Shown in pieces: positions 56,930 through 64,000 of a stretch of DNA of 64,000 nt. The stretch's first letter is position 1. Each line of letters opens with the position of its first letter. The position numbers and the translations under genes were made by a program. The notes beneath the pieces were generated by a model. It made no database searches, had not been told where the DNA came from, and worked only from the letters and a program-made list of their open reading frames with translations. The DNA is from Gigaspora margarita (Eukaryota; Glomeromycota; Glomeromycetes; Diversisporales; Gigasporaceae): assembly GCA_009809945.1 (NCBI GenBank), contig WTPW01000023.1, positions 434,286 through 498,285 of the forward strand, read 5' to 3'.

Positions 56930-58475
56930 GCAAAACTTTGAGCGAAGGTATCTTAGCAACCACCTGATCAAATTTGATAAATTTTTTTTATTTGAATTCT
57001 ATGGATCCATAGAATTCAAATAAAAAAATTTTTATCAAATTTGACCAAGTGGTTGCAAAGATAGATTTGATCAAAGTTTTAGAGAATTTCAAAATGCCTA
57101 TTACATGACAGATACGTTTAAATTTTTGACAAAACTTTGATCATAGATATTTCTGCAACTACCTAATCAAATTCAATGAAATTTTTTTTTATTTGAATTC
57201 TATGGATCCATAAAATTCAAATAAAAAAATTTTATCGAATTTGATCAAGTGGTTGCAGAGATATCTTTGATCAAAGTTTTAGAGAATTTCAAAACGCATA
57301 TCACATGACAGATACGTTTAAATTTTTTGACAAAACTTTGATCAAGGATATCTTTGCAACCACTTGATCAAATTTGATGAAAATTTTTTTATTTGAATTC
57401 AATAGATCCGTAGAATTCAAATAAAAAAATTTTTATCAAATTTATTCAGGTGTTGCAGAGATATCCTTGATCAAATTTTTGTCAAAAATTTAAACGTATC
57501 TGTCATGTAATATGCATTTTGAAATTCTCTAAAACTTTGATCAAAGATATCTCTGCAACCACCTGAGCAAATTTGATGAAAAATTTTTTTATTTGAATTC
57601 TATTGATCCATAGAATTCAATAAAAAATTTTTTATCAAATTTGATCAGGTGGATGCAGAAATATTTTTGATCAAAGTTTTAGAGAATTTCAAAACACGTA
57701 TCACATGAATGATACGTTTAAATTTTTGACAAAACTTTGATCAAGGATATCTCTGCAACTACCTAATCAAATTTGATAAAGTTTTTTTATTTGAATTCTA
57801 CGGATCTATTGAATTCAAATAAAAAAGTTTTATCAAATTTGATCAAATGGTTATAGAGATATCCTTGATCAAAGTTTTGTTAACAAATTTAAATGTATCT
57901 GTCATATGATACGCGTTTTGCAATTCTCTAAAACTTTGATCAAAGATATCTCTGCAACCACTTGATCAAATTCGATGAAAATTTTTTTATTTGAATTATA
58001 TGGCTCCATAGAATTCAAATAAAAAAGTTTCATCGAATTTGATCAGGTAGTTGCTAAGATACCTTCGCTCAAATTTTTAGAAAAATTTGGCGCAGCTTGT
58101 TTTTGATAGATATTTTGATTTTTTCTAAAACTTGAGTGAAGGTATCTTAGCAACCACATGATCAAAGTTGATAAAAAAATTTTTATTTGAATTCTATGGA
58201 TCCATAGAATTCAAATAAAAAATTTTTCTCAAATTTGTTTAGGTAGTTGCTAAGATACCTTCGCCCAAAGTTTTAGAAAAATTTGGTACAGCTTGTATTT
58301 TAATAGACATTTTAATTTTTTTAAAACTTTAAGTGAAGGTATCTTGGCAACCATTTGATCAAATTCGATGAAATTTTTTTATTTGAATTCTATAGATCCA
58401 TAGAATTCAAATAAAAAAATTTTTATCGAATTTGATCAAGTGGTTGCTAAGATATCTTCGCTCAAAGTTAAAATT
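56930..58475. repeat. Array of eight ~150-bp palindromes at ~198-bp period
   Basis: Eight units are centred near 57005, 57207, 57408, 57607, 57805, 58004, 58202 and 58397. Each centre is ATTTGAATTC-TATGGATCCATA-GAATTCAAAT or a close variant, flanked by A/T tracts, then ATCAAATTTGATCA, then GTGGTTGC(A/T)(A/G)AGATA(T/C)C, then a TTTGATCAAAG-like edge. Both arms match, so each unit can form a long hairpin. About 40-bp spacers of two kinds separate them: one with CACATGACAGATACGTTTAAA (seen in both orientations) and one with AAATTTGG(C/T)(G/A)CAGCTTG (at the two outer ends). No protein-coding frame. Confidence 0.85.
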
Positions 58476-58494
58476 TTTATTTCGAATTTTATAT

Positions 58495-58620
58495 ATTCAA
58501 AAGCAGGTTTTACATTTTAAAAGCAGGTTTTACATATTTTATATATTCAAAAGGGTTTTACATATTCAAAAGTGAATTTACATATTTTATATATTCAAAA
58601 GTAGGTTTTATATACCAGGA
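58495..58620. repeat. ~31-bp tandem repeat (TATTCAAAAGCAGGTTTTACA)
   Basis: TATATATTCAAAAG(C/T)(A/G)(G/A)GTTTTACAT repeats four to five times directly after the palindrome array. Confidence 0.65.
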
Positions 58621-58996
58621 ACAGAGTTTCACTTAAGTGAAACGAAGTGAAGAGTTTATAGCCATCTTCGATGATGTGTGTTCACAAAATCTCGTATTTG
58701 ATTGGTTAGCGTGATCATAAATCTTTCCTTTTCTGTTTTAATGGCTATTTTCAGATTGCTTTGTGATTTGCGCATTTCACAAGTTTATTTCCATAGTGAA
58801 ATGCTAAAGGTGTATATTATATTGTTATATACAATAAAGCTAACGTAGATTTATTTAAAATTATTATTGCTTGATCAGCTACTTTATTTCTAAATATAAA
58901 AAAACATATGGGAATAGGTTCACTATTCAAATAAGCTCTAGCATTACATACTCGAAACTTAATACCTATGACAAAGTATCTAGTATCTATTTCAAT

Positions 58997-59487
58997 TACT
59001 TGCACTGCCACTGCAGCTATGGAGCCTTACTATCTACTAATAAGGTCCTTGCACTACCACTACAGCCACGGAGCCTAACTATTCACTAAGGTTCATGCAC
59101 CAGTTCAGCCACAGAGCCCAAATATTCACTAATAAGGTCCTTGCACTGCCACTGTAGCCACAGATCCTAACTTACCACTAAGTACTGCCACTACAGCCAC
59201 TGAGTCTAAATATTCACTAATAAGGTCCTTGCACTGTCACTGCATCTGCGGAGCCTAAATATTCACTAATAAGGTCCTTGCACTGCTACTGCAGCTATGG
59301 AGCCTAAATATTTACTAACAAGGCACTTGCACTACCGCAGAGCCTAACTATTTACTAATAAGATCATTGCACTGCCACTGTAGCTGCAAAACCTAACTAT
59401 TTACTAATAAGGTTCTTGTGCTGTCATTGCAGCTGCAGAGTCTAACTGGTCACTAATAAGGGTCACTGCTACTGATGGTCCTTTCAC
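58997..59487. repeat. ~49-bp minisatellite, about eleven units
   Basis: The unit TAATAAGGTCCTTGCACTGC then CACTGCAGCCACGGAGCCTAA and ATATTCAC repeats about eleven times with substitutions and two shortened units. It is GC-richer than its surroundings. Units have a length not divisible by three and vary, and no frame stays open along the array, so the 72-codon ORF at 58871 is not called. Confidence 0.85.
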
Positions 59488-60034
59488 TACCATTAGCTGT
59501 GAAACCCATAAACAGACTACAAATATCTACTGTAGTTGTTACTGATACTACTAATTCTTGCAGACTACTTAAAATAGGGAGGTTGGGCGGGAGATAGAGC
59601 CAGCCTTTACCAAGGCGAGCAATAGCAAACCAAAGATAACTTCATTCTTTAACATTCGCATGCGCACAGCCACCCATTTATACTTTAATATGTCCTATTT
59701 ACCAATATTTATAGAAATCTAAAATCATACAATATTACAACAAACAAAACTGTGCTCTTAAATAATAAGCCTCAACCAAGCACTAAACTAACTATAAATG
59801 TCAAAAATCAATATGATCTGCAATAAAATTAGCTGATCTCACAATCATATTAAAACTTTATAATTGGAATAAGTGGCTTGACATCTGTCTACTTTTTATA
59901 GGTCTGATTAGTCATTACGTTTTCATTAGATTAAATTCTGGCATTATCGTTAGAGTTGAGCTTAGAGTTAGAGTTAAGGTCCGTGCAATTTTTTAAAAAA
60001 ACTTGTTGATGAACTACAGCTGTCTTTTTTGAAG
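59488..60034. other. Mixed stretch, partial TTTCAC/GTTAGAG element remains
   Basis: 59572-59680 is GC-richer (GGTTGGGCGGGAGATAGAGC) but shows no domain or tRNA pattern. 59905-60015 contains TTAGAGTTAGAGTTAAGGTC and TTTTTTAAAAAAACTTGTTG, as near the middle of the element at 46192, so it may be a fragment of that family. Confidence 0.35.
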
Positions 60035-60168
60035 TTCTTTCAGTTTCATTCTAAAAGCCATCTAACACTTCGTTGTCTTTGAAAATTTATTCTGAAAATA
60101 GCGATCTAATTTTCAAAGAACTAGATGATTTATAAGACGGAACCGAAAGGATTTCAGAAAACGAGTTT
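60035..60168. mobile_element. Short MITE
   Basis: GAAGTTCTTTCAGTTTCATT...AAAGCCATCTA faces TAGATGATTTATAAGACGGA...CCGAAAGGATTTCAG, and TCTTTGAAAATT pairs with AATTTTCAAAGA at the centre. About 134 bp. Confidence 0.6.
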
Positions 60169-60907
60169 GTCCCAGAATTTATGAGAACAGAAATTATCGG
60201 TAAATTAATCTTATCATTAAATTACTTGCCAGTGAGATTATTTAATTATTATAGCATATCCATAATTTAATTAATTATAGCAGCATAATTCAATAATTAC
60301 AATAATTTATAGTATCGAACTTGCATACAGTACCATGGCACTTATTCATGAACTTGTTTCTGTTTTTTTTTTGGAAATATTATATGTATTGGACAATAGT
60401 GTATATGCTTGTAAATTCAAATAAATCTTACTATAACCTATTTTCCATTCCTGGTTTTAGCACAACTACATTGCACAGCTACCTTATATTTTAAATATCA
60501 ATGCAGATTTCATCTAATTGTCTGGAGCGTAGCAGAAGACTTATATGCACATGATCTATATCACATGGTCTAGTGTATATACTAGATCTGATTATGTCTG
60601 TCTGTCTGTTCGCTAATTGCCAAATATGATTGGTCGTTGAGGTATATCTAAAAAAAAAATTAACACTTATATATTATAATTTTGTAGTTATTTTATAAAA
60701 TTATATATTTATTTAATAATATTAATTTAAAATTTTAGCTCCGAACTTTGTTTTCCTAGTTTAGCTAATCAATACAAGTTTTACAAGTTTTACTAGCAGG
60801 TATTGTGGGTTTTACCATCATAAAATAAAAATAAAAATATTATTTATATAATCGTCAATCTCAAAATAATTTTCTATATATATACCATAGTATTATTATC
60901 TGTTTAT
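60169..60907. other. AT-rich stretch, (GTCT)n patch
   Basis: Holds a lone MITE right end (60170-60190) and TGTCTGTCTGTCTGTTCG at 60596-60613. Nothing else is supported. Confidence 0.4.
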
Positions 60908-61851
60908 AACCTATATTAGAGATGTTGGGTCCTGTTACAGATTTGCATAGATTTTTATTAATTACAGTTTTAAAAATTTGCTCTATATTTATTTACCCAA
61001 TGCTAGATGTTATAATTTAGTTTTTAGCAAATTACTATAAAAATTATATATAATAATCCAACTTTTAGCAAATTTACTTGATTTTAGAGGTAGCAAAAAT
61101 GTCTAAATTCATGCAAATCAGTTATGACCTCTATTAAAGATGTTTGGGTCCTGTTATTTGAGTTTAAAATTTCAAAAAATGAAGTGCTTATTTATAATAG
61201 AATACAGTACATTATCTAAAAAAATAAATATACATTCTCTAAACAAAAAAAAATTAGATTTATTTTTATTAAAAAAAAAACAGAACTGTATTTTCTATAT
61301 ATTTTTTATAAAAAAAATTAAAAAAAAATAAATAAAAAAAACTAGTTCTGCATTATCTGAAAAAAATAAAAAACTGGTTCTACATTCTTAAAAAAAAAAA
61401 ATAAATAAAAATAAAAATAAAAATAAAAAAAAGAACAAAATCAAGAAAAAAGCAAAAATCAGATCAACATTCTCAAAAATTTTCTTTACATTTTTACTAT
61501 CTTATTTCAAGTATAATATTTACAATCTCTTATTCTATTAGCATTATTTTAAATATAACCTTTTAGTTATTAGCTATTTTCAATATATTCTTTTTATTCA
61601 ATACCTACTTTTCAAATATAACCTTTTTTAAAAAAGGGCCTACATTAGCAATTTATCAAATATGATCTCATATAGATTGTTTAGGGTCCTATTACACCTA
61701 TATTTGTCAATTTTGGCTAATTAAACTTATAATATATATATTATATATTAGAAAATAATAATTAAATCTAAATTATTTATTTTTGCAATAAGAAAGAAAT
61801 ACTTAAGTAAGCAAAATCAAATCAAGATAAATTATAGCAATAATGCTTTTA

Positions 61852-62290
61852 TATCAAATGCTCCGATTTTTAGAATTTATAAAAAAAGCTTATTTTTTTA
61901 AAACTTTAAAGCTAAATAATTTTTGATCTACTGGTCCATTTTAAATGATTTTACTACCAAAATGTTCATCTCTTTGAGTCAATTCCAACGAACCCAAAAT
62001 CATAAAAAAACCAATTACAGGATTATGAGAAATATGCACTATCAAATAGGTGACACACCTAAAATTGGTTTGACATAGATCAAACCAATTTCAGGTGCGT
62101 CCCCTATTTGATAGTATATTTCTCATAATCCTGTAATTGGATTTTTATTATTTTGGGCTCGTTGGAATTGTCTCAAAGAGATGAACATTTTGGTAGTAAA
62201 ATTATTTAAAATGGACCAGTAGATCAAAAATTATTTAGCTTTAAAGTTTTAAAAAAATAAGCTTTTTTTATAAATTCAAAAAATTGGAGC
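61852..62290. mobile_element. 440-bp near-perfect palindrome
   Basis: Two arms of about 200 bp match almost base for base: TTTTTGATCTACTGGTCCAT...ACCAAAATGTTCATCTCTTT on the left against the complement on the right, with axis at ACATAGATCAAACC (about 62075). The arm phrase TCCTGTAATTGG...TTTTGGGCTCGTTGGAAT is shared with the interior of 6153-6895. Non-coding. Confidence 0.85.
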
Positions 62291-62659
62291 TTATGTAGAA
62301 AACTACAAGTAGATACAAAAAAAAAAAGATAAATAGTACATGTTATAGAAAAAGAGAAACAGAAATAATTTAGAGTTAAAATATAATAGAAAAAAGATCA
62401 TAAAATGGGAAGTATCTCAAAAGTAATCTTAAAAAAGCTATTTAAAAAAAATAAAGAAGATACTTTAGAAAACAAAGAAAATATATTCTATCAGAAATTT
62501 TTTTAAACAAATAGTAATCAATATAAATAGTTAATCATTATATATTAATTAAAAATAACATTATATATTGATTAAATAGTTAAAATTGATATTTATCTAT
62601 AATTGATATATTATTTTTCTATATAAATCATTATATATCTATAAATTAATTATACTATA

Positions 62660-62853
62660 TCCTATCTTGAATAAGCACCCCTTTTTTTGAAATTTTAAAC
62701 TCGAATAACTTGAAAATTATCTATTCAAACTCAATAAAAAGTTTTTTTATAAATCTATAAAATTTAATAAATAAATTTTTATTAAATATTTTAAATAATT
62801 TTCAAGTTATTTGAATTTTAAAATTTCAAAAAAGAGGGTCATTCATAATAGGA
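62660..62853. mobile_element. Family A palindromic MITE, copy 3
   Basis: Starts TCCTATCTTGAATAAGCACC and ends with the counterpart ATTCATAATAGGA, TA flanks. More diverged between arms than the copy at 39064. Confidence 0.75.
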
Positions 62854-62879
62854 TATGGTAATTGTAATTATTTGGATCA

Positions 62880-64000
62880 ATATAAAATAATTAATTTAAT
62901 GATCGCATAGTCTAGACATTTTTTTTTGTGAAAACAATTTAACTTTACATGTTATGATCCATTACAAATTTATATTTGTAAAATATTTTGAAAGACTTTG
63001 CGTATTGCAAAATAAGTGAAATATATTTTAAAATATTTTAGGTCTAATATTTTTAAATATTCCGAATTCTTTCAAAATAATTTAGAACTGGAAAACCAAG
63101 CTGGATCAGTAGATCTATAGCTTGGATCATACCAAAGATTCATTTGACTAATATTTTCAAAATATTTCAAAAATCATATTACAAAGATTAGATTAGATTT
63201 TTGTTTATTTTTTTTTTGTTTATAATTTAGATCTTCTATCAATTTTACATTTTTTTCATTTTCAATTTGTTTTTTTTTTTTGGTTAGGTTTTATCTTTTA
63301 TAATTTGTTTTGTTTTTTTACTTTTTTTATTTATTTATTATTTTTAATTTATTTTATTTTATTTTGACACTTTACAAAAACATCAATTCTAACTTCTCTG
63401 GCATTTTACATGAAATCCAATAACTTTTTGATACTTTGTACAAGCCAACTCAGCCTTTAGTTACTTTGCAAGAACACATGACTGATTTCTCTGCAATTTA
63501 TATATTTTCAAGAATGCCTTTTTAGAGAAATAAAGATTTAGTTAGGGCTTTATTTATTTTTTTGTTTGATGTTTTTGATGTTTTTGTTCTTTGTTTTTTT
63601 TTTTGTTTTTTTTTTTTTTTATTAATTTATTTTATTCTGGCACTTTGTGAGAAAAATAACCTAGACTTTTTTGACACTTTGCAAGCAAACCCAGACTTTT
63701 TTGGCACTTTGCAAGAATATATTAACCCAGCACTCTACAAGATTTTGGTAAGTTTTGTCACAAACTTTTACTTTAAAGAAATGGAGATTTTGGGATTTAT
63801 TTTTTTATTTAGTTTGCTTATATTTTATTTTTTTGTTAGTTTTCTTTTTACTTATTTCTTTAATTTTTATTTTTTTTTATTTATTTTAGCACTTTGTAAA
63901 AACCTTGATGATTTCTAAATTTGCAAGAACATGAACTCTTACTTAAGAAAAATAGAGATTTAGGACTTTGTTTATTTTTTTATTTAGTTTGCTTATATTT
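62880..64000. mobile_element. Family D element, copy 3, cut by the window end
   Basis: Same landmarks as 15329-17812 in the same orientation: AATATTTTGAAA repeats, GAAAACCAAGCTGGATCAGT (63090-63110), TTAGATCTTCTAT, then T-rich DNA with repeated GGCACTTTGCAAGAA and ACTCTTACTT. It runs off the right edge. The 118-codon plus ORF at 63562 is Phe-rich translation of T-tracts and not a gene. Confidence 0.65.

Larger units (their letters stand above)
55723..61152. mobile_element. 5.4-kb TIR element inserted in the MITE (family B ends)
   Basis: Left AGGATCCCGAACATCTATAA then TATAGGTCATA; right end in complement AGGACCCAAACATCTTTAAT then AGAGGTCATA. Flanked by a perfect GTTATTTG duplication (55715-55722, 61153-61160). 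No transposase was recognised inside; the content is a foldback element, a palindrome array, a minisatellite and AT-rich DNA. In all three family B copies the base after the right duplication is A, so the duplication could also be counted as 9 bp. Confidence 0.75.
55559..61202. mobile_element. Family A palindromic MITE, split by a 5.4-kb insertion
   Basis: The left arm, axis and most of the right arm are at 55559-55722 (start TCCTATTATGAATAAG). The missing last 42 bp (GTTTAAAATTTCAAAAAATG...TATAATAGAA) are at 61161-61202. TA flanks at 55557-55558 and 61203-61204. Joined, the pieces equal the intact copy at 39064-39266. Confidence 0.8.
54932..61690. mobile_element. Family C element, copy 2, opened by several nested insertions
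   Basis: Left end AGGACCTAAATAATCTATAT and right end (complement) AGGACCCTAAACAATCTATA. Flanks ATTATACT (54924-54931) and ATTACACC (61691-61698) match at six of eight bases, the two differences being C/T. The family C sequence itself is left only at 54932-55009, 55152-55164, 55457-55558 and 61203-61690, including the TTCT(A/C)TAAAAAA core and the GGGCCTACATTAGCAA stretch shared with 13640-13670. All else between is younger insertions. Confidence 0.75.

Noticed and set aside
56654-56971. 105-codon minus ORF
   Set aside because: Its start overlaps the first palindrome and outer spacer of the array and it matches no family; too weak to call.
56930-58475. CRISPR-like reading of the regular repeat/spacer array
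   Set aside because: Units are ~150-bp palindromes at ~198-bp period, spacers are not unique, and the genome is eukaryotic; no cas genes.
63562-63918. 118-codon plus ORF, hydrophobic
   Set aside because: Low-complexity Phe/Leu translation of T-rich repeat DNA, not a membrane protein.

Overview
The window is very AT-rich, gene-poor eukaryotic DNA. The short GT-AG introns and the coding families I recognise (a small SAM-dependent methyltransferase, a TKL-like kinase fragment, tnp2-, HARBI1- and hAT-like transposases, RNase H-bearing LINEs) fit an arbuscular mycorrhizal fungus (Glomeromycotina; Rhizophagus, Gigaspora or a relative). That assignment rests on remembered family resemblance, not a search, and the genus is unresolved. 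Scattered Ns in the first 1.2 kb suggest an unpolished contig end.

Only one gene looks intact: a four-exon methyltransferase at 44008-45567 (286 codons), with a terminal-inverted-repeat element sitting in its second intron. It lies in the least AT-rich, CpG-retaining part of the window (about 41-48 kb). Two small ORFs (21278-21451, 43003-43296) are possible genes or exons. All other coding signal is decayed: LINE RNase H/C-terminal remnants (1-1631, 3826-4860, 7425-8210), a kinase exon pair broken by a transposon (5771-6945), a transposase-like high-copy gene (about 14.6-20.1 kb), an unknown multi-exon coiled-coil gene on the minus strand (25.7-29.8 kb), a tnp2-type transposase (33.1-36.4 kb), a HARBI1-type transposase (39.3-40.4 kb) and a hAT-type transposase (49.7-51.2 kb).

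The rest is a dense layering of non-autonomous elements. Many are TA-flanked palindromic or TIR elements (3537, 6153, 11349, 15329, 22011, 30010, 31759, 38450, 39064, 42144, 44620, 62660). Others carry 8-bp duplications (17176, 22064, 46192, 55010, 55165, 55723). There are also long foldbacks (1702, 11921, 20062, 55970, 61852), tRNA-headed SINEs with target-site duplications (18482-19133, 52028-53011), and two copies of a 1.1-kb poly(A) retroposon with no obvious ORF (10123-11239 and 23866-24950).

The most striking part is 54.9-61.7 kb. One element, with TIRs and a diverged 8-bp duplication, contains a TA-flanked palindromic MITE. That MITE contains a 5.4-kb TIR element with a perfect 8-bp duplication, and inside this lie a foldback element, an eight-unit array of about 150-bp palindromes at a ~198-bp period, and a ~49-bp minisatellite. 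The nesting gives a readable order of insertion. No CRISPR array, rRNA, free-standing tRNA or bacterial-type operon was seen.
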